The translations under genes were made by a program, and so were the position numbers. 64,000 nucleotides of DNA, taken from Rhipicephalus microplus. Taxonomy: Eukaryota; Arthropoda; Arachnida; Ixodida; Ixodidae. A model generated the notes under the pieces. The model did not search any database. It was not told where the DNA came from and worked only from the letters and a program-made list of their open reading frames with translations. The stretch's first letter is position 1, and each line of letters starts with the position of its first letter. Below are positions 1-11,900 of the stretch, in pieces. The stretch spans positions 140,431,319 to 140,495,318 of the forward strand of contig NC_134707.1 in NCBI RefSeq assembly GCF_043290135.1. The letters are read 5' to 3'.

Positions 1-503
1 CTTCTTGATGGGGAGTTTCTAGTTGTGAAATTTCTAGTAGTGGATTTTCGAGTTGTGGAGTTTCTAGTTGCGAAGTTTCTAGTTGGGGAGTTTCTACTTG
101 AGTTTATAGTGGCGGATTTTCTAGTTGCAGAGTTTTAAGTTGTCGAGTTTCTAGTTGCAAAGTCTCTAGTTGTGGAGTTTCTAGTTGCGGAGTTTCTAGC
201 TGTGGAGTTTCTAGTTGCGGAGTCTCTAGTTGTGCAGTCTCTAGTTTTGGAGTTTCTAGTTGGGGAGTTTCTATTTGCTGAGTTTCTTGTTGCGGAGTTT
301 CTAGTTGTGGATTTTCTGGCTGTGGAGTTTCTAGTTGTGGAGTTTCTAGTTGTGGAGTTTCTAGTTGTGAGGTTTGTAATTGTTGAGTTTCTAGTTTTCG
401 AGTTTCTAGTTGTGGAGTCTCTAGTTGTGGAGTTTCTAGTTGTGAAGTTTCTAGTTGCGAAGTCTCAAGTTGTTGAGTTTCTAGTTGTGGAGTTTCTAGT
501 TGT

Positions 504-526
504 GGGGTTCGTAGTTGTGGGGTTCG
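504..526 (+). repeat. Tandem ggggttcg monomers, two-copy state
   Basis: The variant monomer ggggttcgtagttgt is present at 504 and 519 in A1 and again twice in tandem near 6418, 24168 and 30957. The same position holds one copy in A4, A5 and A7 (9606, 12794, 34444), three in C1 and C2 (43333 and 48864 onward), and none in A2. The step is always 15 bp. Confidence 0.9.
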
Positions 527-2728
527 TAGTTGTGCAGTTTCTAGTTAAGGAGTATCTACTTGTGGAGTTTCCATTTGTGGTGTTTCTAGCTGTGGAGTTT
601 CTAGATGCAGAGTTTCTAGTTGCGGAGTTTTCTAGTTGTGGAGATTCTAGTGGCGGAGTTTCTAGTTGCGGAGTTCCAAGTTGTGGAGTTTCTAGTTGTG
701 GAGTTTCTAGTTGTGGAATTTGTAGTTGTGGAGTATACAGCTGTGGTGTTTCAAGTTGTGGAATTTCTAGTGGCGGAGTTTCTAGTTGTGGAGTTTCTAG
801 TTGCGGAGTTTTCTAGTTGTGGAGTTTCTAGTTGCGGAGTTTCTAGTTGCGGAGCTTCAAGTTGTGGAGTTTCTAGTTGTGAAGTTTCTAGTTGTGGAGT
901 TTGTAGTTGTGGAGTATCTAGTTGTGGGCTTTCAAGTTGTGGAGTTTCTAGTTGTGGAGTTTCTAGTTGCGGAGTTTTCTAGTTGCGGAGTCTGTAGTTG
1001 TGGAGTTTCTAGTTGTGGAATTTCTAGTTACGGAGTTTCTAGTTGTGGAGCTTTTAGTTGAGGAGTCTCTAGTTGTTGAGTCTGTAGTTGTGGAATTTCT
1101 AGTTGTGGAGTTTCTAGTTGTGGAATTTCAAGTTGTGGAGTCTCTAGTGGCGGAGTGAGTTTCTAGTTGCGGAGTTTCTGTTTGTGGAGTTTCTAGTTGC
1201 GGAGCCAGTAGTTGTGGAGTTTCTAGTTGTGGAGTTTCTAGTTGTGGAGTTTCTAGTGTTTGAATTTCTAGTTGCCGAGTTCTTTAGTTGCGAAGTCTCA
1301 AGTTGTGGAGTTTCTAGCTGTGAAGTTTCTGGTTTCGGAGTTTCTAGTTGCGGAGTTTCTAGTTGTGGAGTTTTTAGTTGAGGAGTCTCTAGTTGTGGGG
1401 TCTCTAGTTGTGGAGTTTCTAGTTGTGGAGTCTCTAGTTGGGGAGTTTCGAGTTGTGGAGTTTCTAGCTGTGGAGTTTTTCGTCGCGGAGTTTCTAGTTG
1501 CAGAGTTTCTAGTAGCGAAGTTTTCTAGTTGTGGAGATTCTAGTGGCGGAGTTTCGAGTTGCGGAGTTTCAAGTTGTGGAGTTTCTAGTTGTGGACTTTC
1601 TAGCTGTGGAGTTTCTAGTTGCGGAGTTTTTAGTTGTGGAGTTTCTGGTTGTGGAGTTTCTAGTTCTGGAGTCTGTAGTTGTGGAGTATCTATTTGTTGG
1701 GTTTAAAGCTGTGGAGTTTCTAGTTGTGGAGTTTCTAGTTGTTGAGTTTGTTGTAGTTGAGTTTCTAGTTGCCGAGTTTCTAGTTGCGAAATCTCAAGTC
1801 GTGGAGTTTCTAGCTGTGGAGTTTCTAGTTGCGGAGTTTCTAGTTGCGGAGTTTCTAGTTGTGGATTTTGTAGTTGTGGAGTATATAGTTGTGGTGTTTC
1901 AAGTTGTGGAGTTTCTAGTTGCGGAGTTTCTAGTTGCAGAGTTTCTAGTTCCGGAGTTTTCTAGTTGTGGAGTTTCTAGTTGCGGAGTTTCTAGTTGTGG
2001 AGCTTCAAGTTGTGGAGTTTCTCGTTGTGGAGTTTCTAGTTGTGGAGTTTGTAGTTGTGGAGTATCTAGTTGTGGACTTTCAAGTTGTGGAGTTTCTAGT
2101 TGTGGAGTTTCTAGTTGTTAATTTTCTAGCTGTGGAGTTTCTATTTGCGGAGTTTCTAGCTGCAGAGTTTCTAGTTGTGGATTTTCTAGCTGTGGAATTT
2201 CTGGTTGCAGAGTTTTAGTTGCGGCGTTTCTAGTTGTGGAGTTTCTAGTTGTTGAGTTTCTAGTTGCCGAGTTCTTTAGTTGCGAAGTCTCAAGTTGTAG
2301 AGTTTCTAGCTGTGGAGTTTCTAGTTGCGGAGTTTCTAGTTGCGGAGTTTCTAGTTGTGGATTGTTTAGTTGTGGAGTCTCTAGTTGTGGAGTTTCTTGT
2401 TGTTGATTTTCTATCTGTGGAGTTTCTATTTGCGGAGTTTCTAGTTGCAGAGTTTCTAGTTGTGGATTTTCTAGCTGTGGAATTTCTGCTTGCAGAGTTT
2501 TTAGTTGCGGTGTTTCTAGTTGTGGAGTTTCTAGTTGTTGAGTTTGTAGTTGCCGAGTTCTTTAGTTGCGAAGTCTCAAGTTGTAGAGTTTCTAGCTGTG
2601 GAGTTTCTAGTTGCAGAGTTTCTAGTTGCGGAGTTTCTAGTTGTGGATTTTTGAGTTGTGGAGTCTCTAGTTGTGGACTTTCTAGTTGTGGAGTGTCTAC
2701 TTGTTGAGTTTCTAGTTGTGGAGTTTCT

Positions 2729-2751
2729 ATTTGTTGTTTTTAGTTTTCGAG
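2729..2751 (+). other. T-rich landmark block, A form (representative of 5 copies)
   Basis: The A form differs from the B form at two positions, reading atttgttg and then tttttagttttcgag. Copies lie at 2729, 5318, 8357, 11545 and 33196, one per complete A unit. The flanking order of monomers (gtgtctacttg upstream, gtttgtagttgtagattttc downstream) is the same as in family B, so the block predates the A/B split. Confidence 0.86.
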
Positions 2752-3161
2752 TTTGTAGTTGTAGATTTTCTAGTTGCAGAGTTCCTAGTTTTGGAGTATC
2801 TAGTTGCGGAGTCTCTAATTGTGCAGTCTCTAGTTTTGGAGTTTCTGGTTGTGGAGTTTATAGTTGTGGAATTTCTAACTGTGGAGATTCTACTTGCGGA
2901 GTTTCTAGTTGCAGAGTTTCTAGTTGTGGAGTTTCTAGTTGTGGAGTTTCTAGTTGTGGAGCTTTTAGTTGAGTTGTGGAGCTCTAGTTGTGGAGTTTCT
3001 AGTTGTGGAGTGTCTACTTGTGGAGTTTTTAGTTGTGGAGTTTCTAGCTGTGGAGTTTCTAGTTGCAGGGTTTCTAGTTTCGGAGTTTTCTAGTTGTGGA
3101 GTTTCTAGTTGCGGAGTTTCTAGTTGCGGAGTTTCAAGTTGTGGAGTTTCTAATTGTGGAG

Positions 3162-5914
3162 CTTCTTGATGGGGAGTTTCCAGTTGTGAAGTTTCTAGTA
3201 GTGGATTTTCGAGTTGTGGAGTTTCTAGTTGCGAAGTTTCTAGTTGGGGAGTTTCTACTTGAGTTTATAGTGGCGGATTTTCTAGTTGCAGAGTTTTAAG
3301 TTGTCGAGTTTCTAGTTGCAAAGTCTCTAGTTGTGGAGTTTCTAGTTGCGGAGTTTCTAGCTGTGGAGTTTCTAGTTGCGGAGTCTCTAGTTGTGCAGTC
3401 TCTAGTTTTGGAGTTTCTAGTTGTGGAGTTTCTATTTGCTGAGTTTCTTGTTGCGGAGTTTCTAGTTGTGGATTTTCTGGCTGTGGAGTTTCTAGTTGTG
3501 GAGTTTCTAGTCGTGGAGTTTCTAGTTGTGAGGTTTGTAGTTGTTGAGTTTCTAGTTTTCGAGTTTCTAGTTGTGGAGTCTCTAGTTGTGGAGTTTCTAG
3601 TTGTGAAGTTTCTAGTTGCGAAGTCTCAAGTTGTTGAGTTTCTAGTTGTGGAGTTTCTAGTTGCGGAGTTTTCTAGTTGTGGAGTTTCTAGTTGCGGAGT
3701 TTCTAGTTGCGGAGCTTCAAGTTGTGGAGTTTCTAGTTGTGAAGTTTCTAGTTGTGGAGTTTGTAGTTGTGGAGTATCTAGTTGTGGGCTTTCAAGTTGT
3801 GGAGTTTCTAGTTGTGGAGTTTCTAGTTGCGGAGTTTTCTAGTTGCGGAGTCTGTAGTTGTGGAGTTTCTAGTTGTGGAATTTCTAGTTACGGAGTTTCT
3901 AGTTGTGGAGCTTTTAGTTGAGGAGTCTCTAGTTGTTGAGTCTGTAGTTGTGGAATTTCTAGTTGTGGAGTTTCTAGTTGTGGAGTTTCTAGTTGTGGAA
4001 TTTCAAGTTGTGGAGTCTCTAGTGGCGGAGTGAGTTTCTAGTTGCGGAGTTTCTGTTTGTGGAGTTTCTAGTTGCGGAGCCAGTAGTTGTGGAGTTTCTA
4101 GTTGTGGAGTTTCTAGTTGTGGAGTTTCTAGTGTTTGAATTTCTAGTTGCCGAGTTCTTTAGTTGCGAAGTCTCAAGTTGTGGAGTTTCTAGCTGTGAAG
4201 TTTCTGGTTGCGGAATTTCTAGTTGCGGAGTATCTAGTTGTGGAGTTTTTAGTTGAGGAGTCTCTAGTTGTGGGGTCTCTAGTTGTGGAGTTTCTAGTTG
4301 TGGAGTCTCTAGATGGGGAGTTTCGAGTTGTGGAGTTTCTAGCTGTGGAGTTTTTCATCGCGGAGTTTCTAGTTGCAGAGTTTCTAGTAGCGGAGTTTTC
4401 TAGTTGTGGAGATTCTAGTGGCGGAGTTTCTAGTTGCGTAGTTTCAAGTTGTGGAGTTTCTAGTTGTGGACTTTCGAGCTGTGGAGTTTCTAGTTGCGGA
4501 GTTTTTAGTTGTGGAGTTTCTGGTTGTGGAGTTTCTAGTTCTGGAGTCTGTAGTTGTGGAGTATCTATTTGTTGGGTTTAAAGCTGTGGAGTTTCTAGTT
4601 GTGGAGTTTCCAGTTGTTGAGTTTCTTGTAGTTGAGTTTCTAGTTACCGAGTTTCTAGTTGCGAAATCTCAAGTCGTGGAGTTTATAGCTGTGGAGTTTC
4701 TAGTTGCGGAGCTTCTAGTTGCGGAGTTTCTAGTTGTGGATTTTGTAGTTGTGGAGTATATAGTTGTGGTGTTTCAAGTTGTGGAGTTTCTAGTTGCGGA
4801 GTTTCTAGTTGCAGAGTTTCTAGTTCCGGAGTTTTCTAGTTGTGGAGTTTCTAGTTGCGGAGTTTCTAGTTGTGGAGCTTCAAGTTGTGGAGTTTCTCGT
4901 TGTGGAGTTTCTAGTTGTGGAGTTTGTAGTTGTGGAGTATCTAGTTGTGGACTTTCAAGTTGTGGAGTTTCTAGTTGTGGAGTTTCAAGTTGTTAATTTT
5001 CTAGCTGTGGAGTTTCTAATTGCGGAGTTTCTAGCTGCAGAGTTTCTAGTTGTGGATTTTCTAGCTGTGGAATTTCTGGTTGCAGAGTTTTTAGTTGCGG
5101 CGTTTCTAGTTGTGGAGTTTCTAGTTGTTGAGTTTCTAGTTGCCGAGTTCTTTAGTTGCGAAGTCTCAAGTTGTAGAGTTTCTAGCTGTGGAGTTTCTAG
5201 TTGCGGAGTTTCTAGTTGCGGAGTTTCTAGTTGTGCAGTTTTAGTTGTGGAGTCTCTAGTTGTGGACTTTCTAGTTGTGGAGTGTCTACTTGTTGAGTTT
5301 CTAGTTGTGGAGTTTCTATTTGTTGTTTTTAGTTTTCGAGTTTGTAGTTGTAGATTTTCTAGTTGCAGAGTTCCTAGTTTTGGAGTATCTAGTTGCGGAG
5401 TCTCTAATTGTGCAGTCTCTAGTTTTGGAGTTTCTGGTTGTGGAGTTTATAGTTGTGGAATTTCTAACTGTGGAGATTCTACTTGCGGAGTTTCTAGTTG
5501 CAGAGTTTCTAGTTGTGGAGTTTCTAGTTGTGGAGTTTTAGTTGTGGAGTTTAAAGTTGTGGAATTTATAGGTGTGGAGTTTCTAGTTGTGGAGTTTCTA
5601 GTTTTCGGGTTTCTAGTTACGGAGTTTCTAGTTGTGGAGTTTCTAGTTGTGGAGTTTCTAGTTGTGGAGCTTTTAGTTGAGTTGTGGAGCTCTAGTTGTG
5701 GAGTTTCTAGTTGTGGAGTGTCTACTTGTGGAGTTTCTAGTTGTGGAGCTTCTAGCTGTGGAGTTTCTAGTTGCAGGGTTTCTAGTTTCGGAGTTTTCTA
5801 GTTGTGGAGTTTCTAGTTGCGGAGTTTTTAGTTGCGGAGTTTCAAGTTGTGGAGTTTCTAGTTGTGGAATTTCTAGTTGTGGAGTTTTAAGTTGTGGAGT
5901 TTCTAATTGTGGAG
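3162..5914 (+). repeat. Family A higher-order unit A2 (2,753 bp, carries internal deletions)
   Basis: A2 aligns to A1 at an offset of 3,161 bp at its start. The offset drops to 2,860 bp near 3,645 (a 301-bp loss that removes the ggggttcg monomers). It rises to 2,875 near 3,985 (one 15-bp monomer gained), then falls to 2,589 by the landmark at 5,318, because the 286-bp module of A1 is absent. Near 5,541-5,660 A2 has about 119 bp that A1 lacks, and three more monomers are gained before the next anchor. The changes sum to the 408-bp length difference. All but the 119- and 286-bp steps are close to whole numbers of monomers, which fits misaligned exchange in register. Confidence 0.82.
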
Positions 5915-8900
5915 CTTCTTGATGGGGAGTTTCTAGTTGTGAAATTTCTAGTAGTGGATTTTCGAGTTGTGGAGTTTCTAGTTGCGAAGTTTCTAGTTGG
6001 GGAGTTTCTACTTGAGTTTATAGTGGCGGATTTTCTAGTTGCAGAGTTTTAAGTTGTCGAGTTTCTAGTTGCAAAGTCTCTAGTTGTGGAGTTTCTAGTT
6101 GCGGAGTTTCTAGCTGTGGAGTTTCTAGTTGCGGAGTCTCTAGTTGTGCAGTCTCTAGTTTTGGAGTTTCTAGTTGGGGAGTTTCTATTTGCTGAGTTTC
6201 TTGTTGCGGAGTTTCTAGTTGTGGATTTTCTGGCTGTGGAGTTTCTAGTTGTGGAGTTTCTAGTTGTGGAGTTTCTAGTTGTGAGGTTTGTAATTGTTGA
6301 GTTTCTAGTTTTCGAGTTTCTAGTTGTGGAGTCTCTAGTTGTGGAGTTTCTAGTTGTGAAGTTTCTAGTTGCGAAGTCTCAAGTTGTTGAGTTTCTAGTT
6401 GTGGAGTTTCTAGTTGTGGGGTTCGTAGTTGTGGGGTTCGTAGTTGTGCAGTTTCTAGTTAAGGAGTATCTACTTGTGGAGTTTCCATTTGTGGTGTTTC
6501 TAGCTGTGGAGTTTCTAGATGCAGAGTTTTTAGTTGCGGAGTTTTCTAGTTGTGGAGATTCTAGTGGCGGAGTTTCTAGTTGCGGAGTTCCAAGTTGTGG
6601 AGTTTCTAGTTGTGGAGTTTCTAGTTGTGGAATTTGTAGTTGTGGAGTATACAGCTGTGGTGTTTCAAGTTGTGGAATTTCTAGTGGCGGAGTTTCTAGT
6701 TGTGGAGTTTCTAGTTGCGGAGTTTTCTAGTTGTGGAGTTTCTAGTTGCGGAGTTTCTAGTTGCGGAGCTTCAAGTTGTGGAGTTTCTAGTTGTGAAGTT
6801 TCTAGTTGTGGAGTTTGTAGTTGTGGAGTATCTAGTTGTGGGCTTTCAAGTTGTGGAGTTTCTAGTTGTGGAGTTTCTAGTTGCGGAGTTTTCTAGTTGC
6901 GGAGTCTGTAGTTGTGGAGTTTCTAGTTGTGGAATTTCTAGTTACGGAGTTTCTAGTTGTGGAGCTTTTAGTTGAGGAGTCTCTAGTTGTTGAGTCTGTA
7001 GTTGTGGAATTTCTAGTTGTGGAGTTTCTAGTTGTGGAATTTCAAGTTGTGGAGTCTCTAGTGGCGGAGTGAGTTTCTAGTTGCGGAGTTTCTGTTTGTG
7101 GAGTTTCTAGTTGCGGAGCCAGTAGTTGTGGAGTTTCTAGTTGTGGAGTTTCTAGTTGTGGAGTTTCTAGTGTTTGAATTTCTAGTTGCCGAGTTCTTTA
7201 GTTGCGAAGTCTCAAGTTGTGGAGTTTCTAGCTGTGAAGTTTCTGGTTTCGGAGTTTCTAGTTGCGGAGTTTCTAGTTGTGGAGTTTTTAGTTGAGGAGT
7301 CTCTAGTTGTGGGGTCTCTAGTTGTGGAGTTTCTAGTTGTGGAGTCTCTAGTTGGGGAGTTTCGAGTTGTGGAGTTTCTAGCTGTGGAGTTTTTCGTCGC
7401 GGAGTTTCTAGTTGCAGAGTTTCTAGTAGCGAAGTTTTCTAGTTGTGGAGATTCTAGTGGCGGAGTTTCGAGTTGCGGAGTTTCAAGTTGTGGAGTTTCT
7501 AGTTGTGGACTTTCTAGCTGTGGAGTTTCTAGTTGCGGAGTTTTTAGTTGTGGAGTTTCTGGTTGTGGAGTTTCTAGTTCTGGAGTCTGTAGTTGTGGAG
7601 TATCTCTTTGTTGGGTTTAAAGCTGTGGAGTTTCTAGTTGTGGAGTTTCTAGTTGTTGAGTTTGTTGTAGTTGAGTTTCTAGTTGCCGAGTTTCTAGTTG
7701 CGAAATCTCAAGTCGTGGAGTTTCTAGCTGTGGAGTTTCTAGTTGCGGAGTTTCTAGTTGCGGAGTTTCTAGTTGTGGATTTTGTAGTTGTGGAGTATAT
7801 AGTTGTGGTGTTTCAAGTTGTGGAGTTTCTAGTTGCGGAGTTTCTAGTTGCAGAGTTTCTAGTTCCGGAGTTTTCTAGTTGTGGAGTTTCTAGTTGCGGA
7901 GTTTCTAGTTGTGGAGCTTCAAGTTGTGGAGTTTCTCGTTGTGGAGTTTCTAGTTGTGGAGTTTGTAGTTGTGGAGTATCTAGTTGTGGACTTTCAAGTT
8001 GTGGAGTTTCTAGTTGTGGAGTTTCTAGTTGTTAATTTTCTAGCTGTGGAGTTTCTATTTGCGGAGTTTCTAGCTGCAGAGTTTCTAGTTGTGGATTTTC
8101 TAGCTGTGGAATTTCTGGTTGCAGAGTTTTAGTTGCGGCGTTTCTAGTTGTGGAGTTTCTAGTTGTTGAGTTTCTAGTTGCCGAGTTCTTTAGTTGCGAA
8201 GTCTCAAGTTGTAGAGTTTCGAGCTGTGGAGTTTCTAGTTGCGGAGTTTCTAGTTGCGGAGTTTCTAGTTGTGGATTGTTTAGTTGTGGAGTCTCTAGTT
8301 GTGGACTTTCTAGTTGTGGAGTGTCTACTTGTTGAGTTTCTAGTTGTGGAGTTTCTATTTGTTGTTTTTAGTTTTCGAGTTTGTAGTTGTAGATTTTCTA
8401 GTTGCAGAGTTTCTAGATTTGGAGTATCTAGTTGCGGAGTCTCTAATTGTGCAGTCTCTAGTTTTGGAGTCTCTAGTTGTGGAGTTTCTGGTTGTGGATT
8501 TTATAGTTGTGGAATTTCTAACTGTGGAGATTCTACTTGCGGAGTTTCTAGTTGCAGAGTTTCTAGTTGTGGAGTTTCTAGTTGTGGAGTTTTAGTTGTG
8601 GAGTTTAAAGTTGTGGAATTTATAGGTGTGGAGTTTCTAGTTGTGGAGTTTCTAGTTTTTGGGTTTCTAGTTACGGAGTTTCTAGTTGTGGAGTTTCTAG
8701 TTGTGAAGTTTCTAGTTGTGGAGCTTTTAGTTGAGTTGTGGAGCTCTAGTTGTGGAGTTTCTAGTTGTGTAGTGTCTACTTGTGGAGTTTCTAGTTGTGG
8801 AGTTTCTAGCTGTGGAGTTTCTAGTTGCAGGGTTTCTAGTTTCGGAGTTTTCTAGTTGTGGAGTTTCTAGTTGCGGAGTTTCTAGTTGCGGAGTTTCAAG

Positions 8901-8967
8901 TTGTGGAGTTTCTAGTTGTGGAGTTTCTAGTTGTGGAGTTTTTAGTTGTGGAGTTTTAATTGTGGAG
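5915..8967 (+). repeat. Family A higher-order unit A3 (3,053 bp)
   Basis: A3 repeats A1 at an offset of 5,914 bp over about 2.4 kb with only isolated substitutions, for example gtatctcttt near 7,603 where A1 has gtatctattt. From about 6.5 kb it is also collinear with A4 at an offset of 3,188 bp through to its end. A3 therefore joins an A1-like front to an A4-like back. Its T-rich landmark is at 8,357. It keeps two tandem ggggttcg monomers near 6,418, where A4 has one. Confidence 0.84.
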
Positions 8968-11900
8968 CTTCTTGATGGGGAGTTTCTAGTTGTGAAGTTT
9001 CTAGTTGTGGATTTTCGAGTTGTGGAGTTTCTAGTTGCGAAGTTTCTAGTTGGGGAGTTTCTACTTGAGTTTATAGTTGCGGATTTTCTAGTTGCAGAGT
9101 TTTAAGTTGTCGAGTTTCTAGTTGCGGAGTCTCTAGTTGTGGAGTTTCTAGTTGCGGAGTTTCTAGCTGTGGAGTTTCTAGTTGCGGAGTCTCTAGTTGT
9201 GCAGTCTCTGGTTTTGGAGTCTCTGGTTGTGGAGTTTCTAGTTGTGGAGTTTCTAGCTGTGGAGTTTCAAGTTGCGGAGTCTCTAGTTGTGCAGTCTCTA
9301 GCTGTGGAGTCTCTGGCTGTGGAGTTTCTAGTTGTGGAGTTTCTAGTTGTGGAGTTTCTAGTTGTGGAGTTTCTAGTTGTGGAGTTTCTAGTCGTGGAGT
9401 CTGTAGTTGTGGAGTAGCTATTTGATGGGTTTCAAGTTATGGAGTTTTTGGCTGTGGAGTTTCTAGTTGTGGAGTTTCTAGTAGTTGAGTTTCTAGTTGC
9501 CGAGTTTCTAGTTGCGAAGTCTCAAGTCGTGGAGTTTCTAGCTGCGGAGTTTCTAGTTGCGGAGCTTCTAGTGGCGGAGTTTCTAGTTGTGGAATTTGTA
9601 GTTGTGGGGTTCGTAGTTGTGCAGTTTCTAGTTGTGGAGTATCTACTTGTGGAGTTTCCATTTGTGGTGTTTCTAGCTGTGGAGTTTCTAGTTGCGGAGT
9701 TTCTAGATGCAGAGTTTCTAGTTGCGGAGTTTTCTAGTTGTGGAGATTCTAGTGGCGGAGTTTCTAGTTGCGGAGTTCCAAGTTGTGGAGTTTCTAGTTG
9801 TGGAGTTTCTAGTTGTGGAATTTGTAGTTGTGGAGTATATAGCTGTGGTGTTTCAAGTTGTGGAGTTTCTAGTGGCGGAGTTTCTAGTTGTAGAGTTTCT
9901 AGTTGCGGAGTTTTCTAGTTGTGGAGTTTTTAGTTGCGGAGTTTCTAGTTGCGGAGCTTCAAGTTGTGGAGTTTCTAGTTGTGGAGTTTCTAGTTGTGGA
10001 GTTTGTAGTTGTGGAGTATCTAGTTGTGGGCTTTCAAGTTGTGGAGTTTCTAGTTGTGGAGTTTCTAGTTGCGGAGTTTTCTAGTTGCGGAGTCTGTAGT
10101 TGTGGAGTTTCTAGTTGTGGAATTTCTAGTTACGGAGTTTCTAGTTGTGGAGCTTTTAGTTGAGGAGTCTCTAGTTGTTGAGTCTGTAGTTGTGGAATTT
10201 CTAGTTGTGGAGTTTCTAGTTGTGGAATTTCAAGTTGTGGAGTCTCTAGTGGCGGAGTGAGTTTCTAGTTGCGGAGTTTCTGTTTGTGGAGTTTCTAGTT
10301 GCGGAGCCAGTAGTTGTGGAGTTTCTAGTTGTGGAGTTTCTAGTTGTGGAGTTTCTAGTGTTTGAATTTCTAGTTGCCGAGTTCTTTAGTTGCGAAGTCT
10401 CAAGTTGTGGAGTTTCTAGCTGTGAAGTTTCTGGTTTCGGAGTTTCTAGTTGCGGAGTTTCTAGTTGTGGAGTTTTTAGTTGAGGAGTCTCTAGTTGTGG
10501 GGTCTCTAGTTGTGGAGTTTCTAGTTGTGGAGTCTCTAGTTGGGGAGTTTCGAGTTGTGGAGTTTCTAGCTGTGGAGTTTTTCGTCGCGGAGTTTCTAGT
10601 TGCAGAGTTTCTAGTAGCGAAGTTTTCTAGTTGTGGAGATTCTAGTGGCGGAGTTTCGAGTTGCGGAGTTTCAAGTTGTGGAGTTTCTAGTTGTGGACTT
10701 TCTAGCTGTGGAGTTTCTAGTTGCGGAGTTTTTAGTTGTGGAGTTTCTGGTTGTGGAGTTTCTAGTTCTGGAGTCTGTAGTTGTGGAGTATCTATTTGTT
10801 GGGTTTAAAGCTGTGGAGTTTCTAGTTGTGGAGTTTCTAGTTGTTGAGTTTGTTGTAGTTGAGTTTCTAGTTGCCGAGTTTCTAGTTGCGAAATCTCAAG
10901 TCGTGGAGTTTCTAGCTGTGGAGTTTCTAGTTGCGGAGTTTCTAGTTGCGGAGTTTCTAGTTGTGGATTTTGTAGTTGTGGAGTATATAGTTGTGGTGTT
11001 TCATGTTGTGGAGTTTCTAGTTGCGGAGTTTCTAGTTGCAGAGTTTCTAGTTCCGGAGTTTTCTAGTTGTGGAGTTTCTAGTTGCGGAGTTTCTAGTTGT
11101 GGAGCTTCAAGTTGTGGAGTTTCTCGTTGTGGAGTTTCTAGTTGTGGAGTTTGTAGTTGTGGAGTATCTAGTTGTGGACTTTCAAGTTGTGGAATTTCTA
11201 GTTGTGGAGTTTCTAGTTGTTAATTTTCTAGCTGTGGAGTTTCTATTTGCGGAGTTTCTAGCTGCAGAGTTTCTAGTTGTGGATTTTCTAGCTGTGGAAT
11301 TTCTGGTTGCAGAGTTTTAGTTGCGGCGTTTCTAGTTGTGGAGTTTCTAGTTGTTGAGTTTCTAGTTGCCGAGTTCTTTAGTTGCGAAGTCTCAAGTTGT
11401 AGAGTTTCTAGCTGTGGAGTTTCTAGTTGCGGAGTTTCTAGTTGCGGAGTTTCTAGTTGTGGATTGTTTAGTTGTGGAGTCTCTAGTTGTGGACTTTCTA
11501 GTTGTGGAGTGTCTACTTGTTGAGTTTCTAGTTGTGGAGTTTCTATTTGTTGTTTTTAGTTTTCGAGTTTGTAGTTGTAGATTTTCTAGTTGCAGAGTTT
11601 CTAGATTTGGAGTATCTAGTTGCGGAGTCTCTAATTGTGCAGTCTCTAGTTTTGGAGTCTCTAGTTGTGGAGTTTCTGGTTGTGGATTTTATAGTTGTGG
11701 AATTTCTAACTGTGGAGATTCTACTTGCGGAGTTTCTAGTTGCAGAGTTTCTAGTTGTGGAGTTTCTAGTTGTGGAGTTTTAGTTGTGGAGTTTAAAGTT
11801 GTGGAATTTATAGGTGTGGAGTTTCTAGTTGTGGAGTTTCTAGTTTTTGGGTTTCTAGTTACGGAGTTTCTAGTTGTGGAGTTTCTAGTTGTGAAGTTTC

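Larger units (their letters stand above)
1..3161 (+). repeat. Family A higher-order unit A1 (3,161 bp)
   Basis: I bound the A units by the motif cttcttgatgggg, found at 1, 3162, 5915, 8968, 12156 and 33806. A1 starts exactly on this motif at the window edge, so more array lies to the left. It is collinear with A3 at an offset of 5,914 bp up to about position 2,391. It then carries an extra module of about 286 bp (about 2,392-2,680, starting gtttcttgttgttgattt) that A2-A4 lack but unit A6 has at 32,859. A1 lacks the roughly 119-bp segment found at about 5,541-5,660 in A2. Its T-rich landmark lies at 2,729. Two ggggttcg monomers stand in tandem at 504 and 519. Confidence 0.85.

Noticed and set aside
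504..526. G-quadruplex-forming tract at the ggggttcg monomers
   Set aside because: Runs of four G occur only one to three times, 15 bp apart, so the four G-tracts needed are not present; elsewhere the G runs are of two bases.
172..816. Pentapeptide-repeat protein or a structural (silk- or elastin-like) protein gene
   Set aside because: The period of five residues follows from the 15-bp monomer. The FLVVE and SSCGV repeats do not fit the A(D/N)LXX pattern of pentapeptide-repeat proteins, and single-base indels break the frame every few hundred bases.
9437..9661. Minus-strand open frame of 74 codons with TPQLE repeats (also at 12625-12849 and 34275-34499), and NSTTR frames near 18664, 22943, 29193, 40314, 42476 and 48007
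   Set aside because: These are complementary-strand readings of the same monomer. They recur only because the unit recurs, and they end at ordinary monomer variants.
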